Source of the DNA: Flavobacteriia bacterium | GTDB lineage: Bacteria; Bacteroidota; Bacteroidia; Flavobacteriales; Flavobacteriaceae | NCBI GenBank assembly: GCA_003973375.1 | Contig: QNYL01000030.1 | Location: forward strand, 1-9,064 | Length of the DNA stretch: 9,064 nt | Direction of reading: 5' to 3' | Part shown: positions 1-7,829 of the stretch, one piece after another | How positions within the stretch are numbered: position 1 is the stretch's first letter | How the letters are laid out: each line of letters begins with the position of its first letter | Notes under the pieces: model-generated | The model's database searches: none | Told to the model about the DNA's origin: nothing | What the model saw: the letters and a program-made list of their open reading frames with translations, nothing else | Program-made: the position numbers and the translations under genes

Positions 1-32
1 TTTAGGTTAATTTTTTTAACTAAAATAGTCTT

Positions 33-65
33 AAGATCCCCGATAAAATCTATCGGGGATTTTTT
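33..65 (+). terminator. Intrinsic terminator of a gene left of the window
   Basis: A perfect 10-bp stem (36-45 pairing with 51-60, core CCCCG/CGGGG) closes a 5-base loop and runs into a T-tract at 60-65. Three more A-T or G-T pairs can extend the base. This is the textbook form of a Rho-independent terminator on the + strand. The gene it serves is not visible; in many bacteria tsf (elongation factor Ts) precedes pyrH, so tsf is a reasonable guess but cannot be confirmed. The GC-rich stem stands out against the AT-rich surroundings. Confidence 0.9.
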
Positions 66-89
66 ATTTCCATTCCGTTTTCATTTTCC

Positions 90-114
90 TATACTAAAAA
101 CATATTTTAGTATA
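90..114. repeat. Perfect inverted repeat over the pyrH promoter
   Basis: The arms TATACTAAAA (90-99) and TTTTAGTATA (105-114) are exact reverse complements around a 5-base spacer (100-104). The right arm runs into the first four bases of the predicted -7 box at 111-118. Because it lies mostly upstream of the expected transcription start, a DNA operator is more plausible than an RNA hairpin. It is AT-rich, so chance is not excluded, but ten matched pairs placed exactly on a promoter are notable. Confidence 0.5.
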
Positions 115-118
115 TTTG
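111..118 (+). promoter_or_regulatory. Bacteroidetes-type -7 promoter box for pyrH
   Basis: TATATTTG matches the Bacteroidetes -7 consensus TAnnTTTG at every defined position. It lies 19 bases before the pyrH start codon, which would give a short leader of about 12-15 bases. No clear -33 TTG box is seen at the usual distance upstream. The leader is A-rich and has no Shine-Dalgarno sequence, as is usual in this phylum. Confidence 0.7.
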
Positions 119-137
119 TACAGCTTAAAAGAAAAAT

Positions 138-845
138 ATGAAATTTAAAAGAGTTCTCCTTAAACTGAGTGGTGAAGCCCTGATGGGTGACCGACAATAT
201 GGTATCGATCCGAAAAGACTTGACGATTATGCCATTGAGATTAAAAAAATTGTAGATAAAGGTGTGGAAGTTGCCATTGTAATTGGCGGTGGTAATATTT
301 TCAGAGGTCTTGCCGGAGCCAGTAATGGAATGGACAGAGTGCAGGGAGATCATATGGGCATGCTGGCAACAGTGATTAACGGACTGGCATTACAGGGTGC
401 TTTAGAAGACTCCGGAATGCAAACCCGCTTACTTACAGCTATTAAAATGGAAGAGATTGCCGAACCTTTTATTAAAAGACGAGCTGTTAGACATCTTGAA
501 AAAGGAAGAGTGGTAATTTTTGGTGCCGGTACCGGGAATCCTTATTTTACCACAGATACTGCCGCGGTATTAAGAGCCGTTGAAATTAATGCAGATGTTA
601 TTCTTAAAGGAACCCGTGTTGACGGTGTTTATACTGCAGATCCTGAAAAGGATAAAAATGCGATTAAATTTGATGAAATTTCCTTTAAAGATGTGATGAA
701 AAAAGGCCTGAAGATCATGGATATGACAGCCTTTACACTGAGTGAAGAAAATCAATTACCTATCATCATCTTTGATATGAACAAAGAAGATAATCTGAAT
801 AAAATTATATCCGGAGAAAATATAGGCACTTTAGTAGATATTTGA
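138..845 (+). CDS. pyrH: UMP kinase (uridylate kinase)
   Basis: Phosphorylates UMP to UDP with ATP in the cytoplasm, the step feeding UTP and CTP synthesis; bacterial PyrH is a hexamer of the amino-acid-kinase fold, unrelated to eukaryotic UMP/CMP kinase. At 235 residues it has normal family length. Visible motifs are KLSGEAL (9-15, phosphate-binding lysine K9), GGGNIFRG (50-57), [13 protein letters not shown] (70-82, with D71 in the UMP site), [15 protein letters not shown] (129-143, nucleotide-binding turn) and DGVYTADP (162-169). The ATG at 138 is chosen because [15 protein letters not shown] is the standard family N-terminus. There is no Shine-Dalgarno sequence. frr follows after 28 bases, the usual pairing. 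The gene appears intact, and the identification is secure. Confidence 0.98.
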   Translation: MKFKRVLLKLSGEALMGDRQYGIDPKRLDDYAIEIKKIVDKGVEVAIVIGGGNIFRGLAGASNGMDRVQGDHMGMLATVINGLALQGALEDSGMQTRLLTAIKMEEIAEPFIKRRAVRHLEKGRVVIFGAGTGNPYFTTDTAAVLRAVEINADVILKGTRVDGVYTADPEKDKNAIKFDEISFKDVMKKGLKIMDMTAFTLSEENQLPIIIFDMNKEDNLNKIISGENIGTLVDI

Positions 846-873
846 TCCTATTGTATATTAAAACCTTAGAGAT

Positions 874-1428
874 ATGAACGAAGAAATTCAATTTATTATC
901 GACAGCACAAAAGAGCTAATGGAAAAAGCCATAAAGCATCTTGAACATGAGTTTACCAACATCCGCGCAGGCAAAGCCTCACCTGTAATGCTTAAAAGTG
1001 TAGTGGTTGATTATTACGGAACAAAAACTCCGCTAAGTCAGGTGGCTAATGTTAACACACTTGATGCTCATACACTTACAGTTCAGCCTTGGGAAAAATC
1101 ACTTATTCCTGAGATCGAAAAAGGAATTTTAAGTGCTAATTTAGGTTTTAACCCTATGAACAATGGAGAAAGCGTCATTATCAATGTTCCGATTTTGACT
1201 GAAGAGCGAAGAAGAGAACTGGTTAAAGTGGCAAAAAATCAGGCAGAAAATACCAAAGTCGGTATAAGAAATGACCGGAAAGAAGCAAATAAAGAACTAA
1301 AAAAATTAGATATTTCTGAAGATCTGCTTAAAAATACAGAACAGGATATTCAGGATCTTACAAATAAATATATCAAAATAATTGATGAGCATCTTGCCAT
1401 CAAGGAAGAAGAGATCATGAAGGTATAA
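874..1428 (+). CDS. frr: Ribosome recycling factor
   Basis: With EF-G, this cytoplasmic protein splits the post-termination ribosome into subunits so it can start again; it is essential in most bacteria. The 184 residues match the usual length of about 185. Family hallmarks in order are RAGKASP (31-37), YYGTKTPLSQVANV (47-60, hinge and domain II), QPWEKSL (71-77), IEKGILSANLGFNP (81-94), LTEERRRELVK (108-118) and KVGIRNDRKEANKELKK (128-144), which includes the conserved R132. The domain-I helices (about 1-30 and 105-184) form the three-helix bundle. It lies 28 bases after pyrH with no terminator between, so the two are very likely one transcript. No truncation or unusual residue was seen. Confidence 0.98.
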   Translation: MNEEIQFIIDSTKELMEKAIKHLEHEFTNIRAGKASPVMLKSVVVDYYGTKTPLSQVANVNTLDAHTLTVQPWEKSLIPEIEKGILSANLGFNPMNNGESVIINVPILTEERRRELVKVAKNQAENTKVGIRNDRKEANKELKKLDISEDLLKNTEQDIQDLTNKYIKIIDEHLAIKEEEIMKV

Positions 1429-1461
1429 CTCCAGATATATTTTTTAAACATTAATTATTAT

Positions 1462-1485
1462 TCTTGTTTTAAAATTAAGACAAGA
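1462..1485. repeat. 24-base near-perfect palindrome after frr
   Basis: TCTTGT (1462-1467) is the exact reverse complement of ACAAGA (1480-1485), and the inner bases continue the symmetry with a single T-G mismatch (1468/1479), leaving AA at the centre. It sits in the 78-base gap between frr and the exporter. No T-run follows, so it is a poor intrinsic terminator. An operator for the exporter gene is one possibility, a weak processing hairpin another. No convincing TAnnTTTG box exists in this gap, so the exporter may be read from the pyrH promoter. Confidence 0.4.
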
Positions 1486-1506
1486 TACTAAAATCACTTT
1501 ATTCCA

Positions 1507-3888
1507 ATGACATTTTGGGCAAAGGTATCACGGTTTATTTTAAAACAACGAATATTTATTCTGTTGGTTTTGGCTGCTATAACAGCCTTTATGCTAACAC
1601 AAATAAAGTATATCCAGTTTTCACATACAGAGGCTAATCTATTACCCAACGATCATATAGAGAATCTTAAATACGATGAGTTTTTACGTGTTTTTGGTGA
1701 AGAAGGAAATATGATCATTCTGGCAGTTCCTGATTCTGCTGTATACAAAGCCGAAAATTTTAATAAATGGGTTGCGCTCACACAGGATCTAAACAAATAC
1801 CCGGAAGTTGGTTTCTCCGTATCGGTTGGAGATATAAAAAAACTTGAAAAGGATAAAGTAAATCAGCGGTTTATCATAAAACCCCTTTATACAGAGCCTC
1901 CTAAAACTGATAAGGAGGTTGAGGCGATCCGTAAAGAACTTTTCGAAAATCTTCCTTTTTTCGACAACTATCTGTACAATAAAAAAACCGGCACCATCCA
2001 GTCGGCTATCTATCTCGATAAAAAGATCGTCAATACCAAGGAACGGGAAGATTTTGTTCTGAAGATCCTGAATCCTACAATAAAAAAATTTGAGAAAGAT
2101 ACAGGTTTGGATGTTCGTGTTTCGGGTATGCCCTTTATCCGTACCATGAATGCGGAAAATATCATCAATGAGATTGGCATTTTTGTAGGTCTTGCCCTGT
2201 TGGTTACCTCACTTATCTTCTTCATTTTCTTTAAATCGTACCGGGCTACATTTATCACCATGCTTGTGGTAAGTATTGGCGTGATCTGGGCACTTGGTTT
2301 TATTGGATTATTCCGCTATGAGATCTCCATTCTTATGGCGCTTATTCCTCCGCTGATCATCGTTATCGGTGTACCGAATGCGGTATTTCTCATCAACAAA
2401 TATCAACAGGAGGTAAAAAAACACGGCAATCAGGCCAAATCCCTGCAAAGGGTTATTTCAAAAATTGGTAATGCAACCCTGATGACCAATATCACAACAG
2501 CATCCGGATTTGCTACTTTTATCTTTACCAACAGCCAGCTGCTCAAGGAATTCGGTATCATCGCCTCGATCAATATTATGGCGATCTTCTTTCTTTCAAT
2601 ACTGATCATACCTATCATCTATAGTTTTATGCACAAGCCAAAAGAGAAACATCTCAAGCATTTGGAAAGAAAAGGTATGGAATATATTGTTAACTGGATG
2701 GAAAAAATGGTAAGACATCACCGTATTGCCATCTATGCAGTTACAGTAATAATAATTATTGCAAGTACTATAGGTGTTTCACTTATTCGCGTATCCGGCA
2801 GCCTTATTGAGGATATGCCCAAAGGAAAACCATTTTATAAAGATATTTTGTTCTTTGAAAATGAATTTGGAGGAATCATGCCTCTTGAGATCCTTATCGA
2901 TACAAAACGAAAAAAAGGAGTACTGAATATGAGTACCCTCAAAAGAATGGATAAGGTGGAAGAAGAGATCGATGAGATTCCTGAATTATCCAGACCTTTA
3001 TCAGTACTAAACCTGATCAAATATTCAAAACAGGCCTTTTATAACGATAATCCGAAATATTACCAGCTCCCCACACAACAGGAAAAGAATTTTATCTTGT
3101 CCTATATGAAGAATTCTGATGCAAACAGTAATCTGCTTAAGAATTTTGTTGATTCCACAGGGCAATATGCCCGTATGACCACTTTTATGAAAGATATTGG
3201 TACGGATAAGATGGAGCAGATTGAGCAACGACTTGAGGGCAAAATCAGAAAAGTATTTCCGGCAGACAAATACAATATTACCATTACCGGGAAAGCCCTG
3301 GTTTTTATCAAAGGAACCAATTATCTGGTAAAAAATCTGGTGATCTCACTCTCTTTGGCCATCGTTCTGATCTCCCTGTTTATGGCATGGATGTTCAGAT
3401 CCTTCAGGATGATCATCATCTCATTGATTCCTAATATTTTACCTTTGCTTTTTACCGCAGGCCTGATGGGATATCTTGGAGTACCGATAAAACCTTCAAC
3501 CATTTTGGTATTTAGTATCGCTTTTGGTATCTCGGTTGATGATACCATACATTTCCTCGCCAAATACAGGCAGGAACTGGTTACACATAACTGGAATGTA
3601 CGTAAATCCGTCTATGCTGCTTTGCACGAAACAGGTATCAGTATGTTCTACACTTCTGTGGTACTATTCTTTGGATTTCTGGTATTTACGGTTTCCAGTT
3701 TTGGAGGAACAAAAGCACTTGGCGGACTTGTATCGGTTACACTTTTATTTGCCATGATCTCTAATTTACTGTTACTTCCCTCCTTGTTATTATCACTTGA
3801 AAATCTGATTGCCAACAAAAGAACCATTAAAAAACCAACAATAGCCATCCTTCCAAAAGAAGAGGAAGATGGAGAAAATATAAAATAA
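1507..3888 (+). CDS. RND-superfamily exporter, MMPL/HpnN-like
   Basis: A 793-residue inner-membrane transporter with the two-fold RND layout. One membrane helix at about 14-32 is followed by a periplasmic loop (about 33-219) and five helices (about 220-241, 247-267, 272-296, 322-343, 349-372). The second half repeats this: a helix at 408-428, a loop to about 609, then helices near 610-630, 636-656, 663-683, 711-730 and 741-763. The signature helix of half two carries [10 protein letters not shown] (674-683) with an Asp pair at 678-679; the matching helix of half one reads [12 protein letters not shown] (288-299). Loops of about 180 residues and the total length fit MMPL/HpnN/Patched-type exporters of lipids or hydrophobic compounds rather than AcrB (about 1040 residues). 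No membrane-fusion or TolC-like gene adjoins, so it probably acts alone. The substrate cannot be told. The start is ATG with no Shine-Dalgarno sequence. Confidence 0.88.
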   Translation: MTFWAKVSRFILKQRIFILLVLAAITAFMLTQIKYIQFSHTEANLLPNDHIENLKYDEFLRVFGEEGNMIILAVPDSAVYKAENFNKWVALTQDLNKYPEVGFSVSVGDIKKLEKDKVNQRFIIKPLYTEPPKTDKEVEAIRKELFENLPFFDNYLYNKKTGTIQSAIYLDKKIVNTKEREDFVLKILNPTIKKFEKDTGLDVRVSGMPFIRTMNAENIINEIGIFVGLALLVTSLIFFIFFKSYRATFITMLVVSIGVIWALGFIGLFRYEISILMALIPPLIIVIGVPNAVFLINKYQQEVKKHGNQAKSLQRVISKIGNATLMTNITTASGFATFIFTNSQLLKEFGIIASINIMAIFFLSILIIPIIYSFMHKPKEKHLKHLERKGMEYIVNWMEKMVRHHRIAIYAVTVIIIIASTIGVSLIRVSGSLIEDMPKGKPFYKDILFFENEFGGIMPLEILIDTKRKKGVLNMSTLKRMDKVEEEIDEIPELSRPLSVLNLIKYSKQAFYNDNPKYYQLPTQQEKNFILSYMKNSDANSNLLKNFVDSTGQYARMTTFMKDIGTDKMEQIEQRLEGKIRKVFPADKYNITITGKALVFIKGTNYLVKNLVISLSLAIVLISLFMAWMFRSFRMIIISLIPNILPLLFTAGLMGYLGVPIKPSTILVFSIAFGISVDDTIHFLAKYRQELVTHNWNVRKSVYAALHETGISMFYTSVVLFFGFLVFTVSSFGGTKALGGLVSVTLLFAMISNLLLLPSLLLSLENLIANKRTIKKPTIAILPKEEEDGENIK

Positions 3889-3892
3889 TACT

Positions 3893-4750
3893 ATGAAAGG
3901 AATTATTCTTGCCGGCGGAAGCGGCACCAGGCTTCATCCAATAACCTTAGCCATTAGCAAACAACTTATGCCAATTTATGATAAGCCTATGATCTACTAT
4001 CCGTTATCGGTATTGATGCTGGCAGGTATCAATGAGATCTTAATTATTTCAACACCAACTGATTTGCCAATGTTCGAACGCCTTCTGGGAGATGGAAAAA
4101 ATTTGGGCTGTGAATTTCATTATGCAGTTCAGGAAATTCCCAACGGACTCGCACAGGCATTTGTAATTGGTGAGGAATTTATTGGTAATGATGATGTGGC
4201 TCTTATCTTAGGCGATAATATTTTTTACGGAGCCGAGCTGGAAAAAAGATTAAAAGAGGCTGTAAACCCAAATGGAGGTGTTGTATTTGCTTATCATGTA
4301 AGCGATCCGGAACGCTATGGTGTTGTTGAATTTAATAAAGATAAAAAAGTAATCTCTATTGAAGAGAAACCCAAAGATCCAAAATCTAATTATGCCGTAC
4401 CGGGATTATATTTTTACGACAATAATGTTGTTGAAATAGCAAAGAATCTAAAACCATCAGCAAGAGGGGAATACGAAATAACCGATATCAATAAATATTA
4501 CCTCGAACAGGGAAAATTAAAAGTAGGTGTTTTCGGTCGTGGAACAGCCTGGCTCGATACAGGTACTTTCAGTTCGCTGATTCAGGCCCAACAATTTGTC
4601 CAGATTATTGAAGAACGTCAGGGACTCAAAATAGGTTGTATTGAAGAAGTTGCTTACCGAAAGAACTTTATCGATGCAGAACAATTAAAAAAAGTTGCTG
4701 AACCTTTACTAAAAAGCGGTTATGGTAAATACCTTATGAATTTAATTTAA
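3893..4750 (+). CDS. rfbA: Glucose-1-phosphate thymidylyltransferase
   Basis: RmlA/RfbA joins glucose-1-phosphate and dTTP to give dTDP-glucose and pyrophosphate, the first step to dTDP-L-rhamnose and other dTDP-sugars of surface polysaccharides. The 285 residues are typical of the short RmlA form. Seen in order are GGSGTRL (8-14, nucleotide-binding signature), [18 protein letters not shown] (22-39, catalytic-site K23), LILGDN (104-109, metal-binding D108), EEKP (157-160), GEYEITDIN (192-200) and WLDTGT (220-225, second metal-binding D222). The start lies 4 bases after the exporter stop, implying one transcript and possible translational coupling. The partner genes rfbB, rfbC and rfbD are absent from the window, so the rest of the pathway must lie elsewhere or the product is used differently. 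Function is secure from the motifs. Confidence 0.95.
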   Translation: MKGIILAGGSGTRLHPITLAISKQLMPIYDKPMIYYPLSVLMLAGINEILIISTPTDLPMFERLLGDGKNLGCEFHYAVQEIPNGLAQAFVIGEEFIGNDDVALILGDNIFYGAELEKRLKEAVNPNGGVVFAYHVSDPERYGVVEFNKDKKVISIEEKPKDPKSNYAVPGLYFYDNNVVEIAKNLKPSARGEYEITDINKYYLEQGKLKVGVFGRGTAWLDTGTFSSLIQAQQFVQIIEERQGLKIGCIEEVAYRKNFIDAEQLKKVAEPLLKSGYGKYLMNLI

Positions 4751-4754
4751 TTAC

Positions 4755-4789
4755 TACAATTTTTTTTAATTGTATTCTTAAATTAAGAA
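4755..4789. repeat. Two adjacent inverted repeats after rfbA
   Basis: The first is TACAATT (4755-4761) with AATTGTA (4768-4774) around a T-only loop. The second is an uninterrupted 15-base palindrome, TTCTTAAATTAAGAA (4775-4789), with a single central base. They abut without a gap and end 7 bases before the asnS -7 box. The first could be a weak rfbA terminator, but its T-run is in the loop rather than after the stem, so that reading is doubtful. The second could be an operator. Confidence 0.35.
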
Positions 4790-4796
4790 CAAACCT

Positions 4797-4804
4797 TATC
4801 TTTG
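4797..4804 (+). promoter_or_regulatory. Bacteroidetes-type -7 promoter box for asnS
   Basis: TATCTTTG, followed by CG, fits TAnnTTTG fully. A TTG at 4770-4772 is a possible -33 element, though the 24-base gap is slightly long. Transcription would start near 4809-4812, giving a leader of about 80 bases ahead of the asnS ATG at 4892. It is the only good promoter match in this intergenic region. Confidence 0.65.
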
Positions 4805-4810
4805 CGAAAG

Positions 4811-4853
4811 CTTTTAAAAAAGTTGAAAAATTAAGCTTTTTTAAAAGGTTTTT
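4811..4853 (+). terminator. Leader hairpin with T-run, possible asnS attenuator
   Basis: CTTTTAAAAAAG (4811-4822) and CTTTTTTAAAAG (4836-4847) are perfect 12-base complements around a 13-base loop, followed by TTTTT at 4849-4853. This has the form of an intrinsic terminator, but the stem is nearly all A-U and so weak. It begins almost exactly at the predicted asnS transcription start, so it would be the 5' end of the asnS message. Readings, in no fixed order: a regulated or leaky attenuator, a 5' stabilising stem, or the terminator of rfbA read-through. No T-box or leader peptide rich in Asn codons was seen. Confidence 0.5.
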
Positions 4854-4891
4854 CTGTTTAAATAAACGATTCTAAATAATTATCTGAAATC

Positions 4892-6325
4892 ATGAAAAGA
4901 TACAGTGTCATTGAATTATTACAGTCTGAAAATAAAATTGAAGATATAACGCTGAGGGGCTGGGTAAGAACTTTCAGGAGCAAGCGTTTTATCGCTTTGA
5001 ATGATGGTTCTACCATTAAAAATATACAATGTGTAATCGATTTTGAAAATACCGATGAATCCATCCTTAAAAAGATCAATACCGGAGCTGCTATTGCTGT
5101 TACAGGAAATCTTGTTGAGAGCCTCGGTAAAGGGCAGAATGTTGAAATACAGGTAGAGAAGGTAGAGATCCTTGGAGAATCAGATCCGGAAAAATATCCT
5201 ATTCAGCCTAAAAAACACAGCTTTGAATTTCTTCGTGAAAACGCACATCTAAGGATCAGAACCAATACATTCGGGGCTGTAATGCGTGTAAGATCAGCAT
5301 TGTCATTTGCTATTCATCAGTATTTCACACAAAATGGTTTCTATTATGTAAATACACCTATCATTACCGGAAGTGATGCTGAAGGTGCAGGGGAAATGTT
5401 TAGGGTAACCACGCTGGATATTGAAAACACACCCAAAACAGAAGAAGGGAAGATCGATTACAGTAAAGATTTTTTTGGTAAAGAAACCAACCTCACTGTA
5501 TCCGGACAATTAGAAGCGGAAACCTATGCCATGGCACTGGGAAAAGTTTATACTTTCGGACCTACTTTCAGGGCTGAAAATTCAAATACTTCACGTCATC
5601 TGGCAGAATTCTGGATGATCGAACCTGAAGTAGCCTTTAATGATCTCGATGCAAATATGGATCTTGCCGAGGATTTTATCAAATACGTAATCGGATATGT
5701 ACTGGAGAATTGTAAAGACGATCTGGAATTTTTAGACCAGCGACTGCAACAGGAAGAAAAAAGCAAGCCAATGAATCAGAGAAGTGATATGGCTCTGATA
5801 GAGAAATTACAATTTATCATCGATAATAACTTTAGAAGAGTAAGTTACACGGAAGCAATTGATATCCTTAAGAACAGTAAACCCAATAAAAAGAAAAAAT
5901 TCCAGTTCCCAATAAACGAATGGGGTGTAGATCTGCAAAGTGAACATGAAAGATTCCTGGTTGAAAAACATTTTAAATCACCGGTAATTCTTTTTGATTA
6001 CCCTGCCAATATCAAAGCTTTTTATATGCGTTTGAACGATGATGGTAAAACCGTAAGAGCAATGGATGTATTGTTTCCCGGAATCGGAGAGATCGTTGGT
6101 GGAAGTCAGCGTGAAGAGCGTTATGAAGTGTTAAAAAAGAAGATCGATGTACTGGGAATTGATGAAAAAGAATTGTGGTGGTATTTGGATACAAGAAGAT
6201 TTGGTACTGCTGTACACTCAGGCTTCGGATTAGGTTTTGAACGTTTGGTACAGTTTACCACAGGTATGGGCAACATTAGAGATGTGATTCCTTTCCCGAG
6301 AACACCACAAAATGCCGAATTTTAA
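4892..6325 (+). CDS. asnS: Asparaginyl-tRNA synthetase
   Basis: Charges tRNA-Asn with asparagine in the cytoplasm. It is a 477-residue class IIb synthetase: an N-terminal OB-fold anticodon-binding domain (about 1-105, starting [13 protein letters not shown] at 21-33) followed by the catalytic domain. Motif 1 is near 127-157 ([14 protein letters not shown] and the following P155). [10 protein letters not shown] (165-174) is the AsnRS-type substrate loop. Motif 2 is [20 protein letters not shown] (223-242). [15 protein letters not shown] (398-412) lies before motif 3, [10 protein letters not shown] (446-455). The short segment 175-200 and the absence of the bacterial AspRS insertion domain favour AsnRS over AspRS. 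Its presence suggests direct Asn-tRNA charging. It has its own promoter and an 80-base leader with a hairpin. The start lacks a Shine-Dalgarno sequence. Confidence 0.96.
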   Translation: MKRYSVIELLQSENKIEDITLRGWVRTFRSKRFIALNDGSTIKNIQCVIDFENTDESILKKINTGAAIAVTGNLVESLGKGQNVEIQVEKVEILGESDPEKYPIQPKKHSFEFLRENAHLRIRTNTFGAVMRVRSALSFAIHQYFTQNGFYYVNTPIITGSDAEGAGEMFRVTTLDIENTPKTEEGKIDYSKDFFGKETNLTVSGQLEAETYAMALGKVYTFGPTFRAENSNTSRHLAEFWMIEPEVAFNDLDANMDLAEDFIKYVIGYVLENCKDDLEFLDQRLQQEEKSKPMNQRSDMALIEKLQFIIDNNFRRVSYTEAIDILKNSKPNKKKKFQFPINEWGVDLQSEHERFLVEKHFKSPVILFDYPANIKAFYMRLNDDGKTVRAMDVLFPGIGEIVGGSQREERYEVLKKKIDVLGIDEKELWWYLDTRRFGTAVHSGFGLGFERLVQFTTGMGNIRDVIPFPRTPQNAEF

Positions 6326-6344
6326 ATAAAACCTTAATTTTTCG

Positions 6345-6352
6345 TATTTTTA
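6345..6352 (+). promoter_or_regulatory. Weak candidate -7 box for rpoN
   Basis: TATTTTTA in the 48-base gap between asnS and rpoN matches TAnnTTTG except for the last base, and no clear -33 element is seen because the region upstream is the end of asnS. A weak AAGG at 6364-6367 lies 6 bases before the rpoN ATG and may serve as a ribosome binding site. rpoN may equally be transcribed from the asnS promoter, since no terminator hairpin is visible in this gap. Confidence 0.25.
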
Positions 6353-6373
6353 CTTTAATAATCAAGGTTCAAT

Positions 6374-7828
6374 ATGCTAAAACAGAGTTTAAATCAGAAG
6401 TTACAACAAAAATTATCTCCTCAGCAAATACAGTTGATGAAGATGATTCAGTTGCCAACACAGGCATTTGAACAAAAGATCGCCCAGGAAATAGAAGAGA
6501 ATCCCGCTTTGGAAAGCGGAAAACTTAAAGATGAGTTTGAAAATGAGTTTGAGAATAATGAATATGATGATCCCGGAAATAAAGAGATTGAAACCGACAT
6601 CAATATAGATGAATATCTGAGTGATGATGAAACTCCAAGCTATAAACTGAATTCGAATAATTACAGCAGTGACGACGATGATAATAAAGTGCCTTATTCT
6701 GCAGGAATATCATTTAACCAGTTTTTACTCAATCAGTTAAGAACATTCGATCTTTCTGACCATGAGATTCAGATTGCTGAATTCCTGGTTGGTAATATTG
6801 ATGGAAACGGTTATATACGGCGCTCTATAGAGGATATTGTTGATGACCTTGCCTTTACAGAAAATATCTATACCAATGTTGAGGAAGTAGAAAAGATCCT
6901 GAAGGTCGTTCAGCAACTTGACCCGCCCGGTGTTGGAGCCAGAGATTTGAAAGAGTGTTTGCTCATACAATTAAAACAAGCTAAGGAAACTCCGCAAAGG
7001 AAACTTGCCATGGAGATTCTTAAAGATTCTTTTGATGCATTTGTAAAAAAACATTATGAGAAATTAATCCGGAAATATGATATTACCAAGGAGGAACTAA
7101 AGGGGGCTATCAAAGAAATTGAAAAACTGAATCCAAAACCCGGAAGCTCCTACAACAATAATCTTACCAATATAGAACATATTGTTCCCGATTTTACCAT
7201 CAGGATCAATGAAGGAATTCTCGACCTTTCCTTAAATGCACGAAATGCTCCGGAATTGCACATCTCCAGAGATTATAACGATATGCTCAAAGGATATGCC
7301 GATTCAAAAGATAAATCCAAAGGACAAAAAGATGCCATCATGTTTATCAAGCAGAAACTTGATGCTGCAAAATGGTTTATAGACGCTATTAAACAGCGTC
7401 AGCAAACACTTTTACTCACCATGGGGGCAATTATGAACTACCAGAAAGAATACTTTCTTACAGGGGATGAGCGTAAACTCAGGCCTATGGTTTTGAAAGA
7501 TATCGCCGATAAGATCAATATGGATATTTCAACGGTTTCCCGTGTGGCAAACAGCAAATATGTGGATACTCCCTATGGCACAAAACTCTTAAAGGAATTT
7601 TTCTCTGAATCAATGAAAAATGACAAAGGAGAAGATATTTCTACCCGTGAGATCAAGAAAATCCTGAAGACTATTATTGAAAATGAGGATAAAAGGAATC
7701 CGCTTACTGATGAAAAACTTTCTGCTATTTTAAAGGAAAAAGGATATCTGATCGCAAGAAGAACTGTTGCCAAATACCGTGAACAACTGGAGATTCCGGT
7801 AGCACGCCTAAGGAAACAATTATTTTAA
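6374..7828 (+). CDS. rpoN: RNA polymerase sigma-54 factor
   Basis: Directs RNA polymerase to -24/-12 promoters (GG-N10-GC) and needs ATP-hydrolysing enhancer-binding proteins to open them. The 484 residues show the full layout. Region I is Gln/Leu-rich (1-48, LSPQQIQLMKMIQLPTQAF at 14-32) and is the part that contacts activators. A low-complexity acidic region II spans about 52-104 with many Asp, Glu and Asn. The core-binding region is about 110-300 and contains QLDPPGVGARDLKECL (181-196). A helix-turn-helix lies near 372-395 (LKDIADKINMDISTVSRV), and the RpoN box ARRTVAKYRE (461-470), which reads the -24 element, is complete near the C-terminus. It appears intact and functional. No enhancer-binding protein gene is in the window, nor the hpf/ptsN genes that follow rpoN in Proteobacteria. 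The next gene starts one base after the stop. Confidence 0.98.
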   Translation: MLKQSLNQKLQQKLSPQQIQLMKMIQLPTQAFEQKIAQEIEENPALESGKLKDEFENEFENNEYDDPGNKEIETDINIDEYLSDDETPSYKLNSNNYSSDDDDNKVPYSAGISFNQFLLNQLRTFDLSDHEIQIAEFLVGNIDGNGYIRRSIEDIVDDLAFTENIYTNVEEVEKILKVVQQLDPPGVGARDLKECLLIQLKQAKETPQRKLAMEILKDSFDAFVKKHYEKLIRKYDITKEELKGAIKEIEKLNPKPGSSYNNNLTNIEHIVPDFTIRINEGILDLSLNARNAPELHISRDYNDMLKGYADSKDKSKGQKDAIMFIKQKLDAAKWFIDAIKQRQQTLLLTMGAIMNYQKEYFLTGDERKLRPMVLKDIADKINMDISTVSRVANSKYVDTPYGTKLLKEFFSESMKNDKGEDISTREIKKILKTIIENEDKRNPLTDEKLSAILKEKGYLIARRTVAKYREQLEIPVARLRKQLF

Positions 7829-7829
7829 A

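Noticed and set aside
6..20. Small hairpin GTTAA/TTAAC at the window start
   Set aside because: Only five A-T-rich pairs with a T loop; too weak to call next to the strong terminator at 33-65.
81..353. Antisense open frame of 90 codons over the pyrH promoter and 5' end
   Set aside because: It overlaps a certain gene, has no recognisable protein character, and would run through the pyrH promoter; it is a shadow of the pyrH coding bias.
665..672. TAAATTTG matching the Bacteroidetes -7 consensus inside pyrH
   Set aside because: It lies in the conserved coding part of pyrH, has no -33 partner, and is followed by no start with its own gene nearby; such 6-of-8 defined matches are expected by chance in AT-rich DNA.
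3524..3757. Open frame of 77 codons on the + strand inside the exporter gene
   Set aside because: It is out of frame with a complete, conserved exporter sequence and shows no domain or plausible initiation signal.
6524..6690. Low-complexity Asp/Glu/Asn-rich stretch in rpoN, which might suggest insertion or damage
   Set aside because: An acidic, variable region II between regions I and III is normal for sigma-54, and the frame is intact on both sides.
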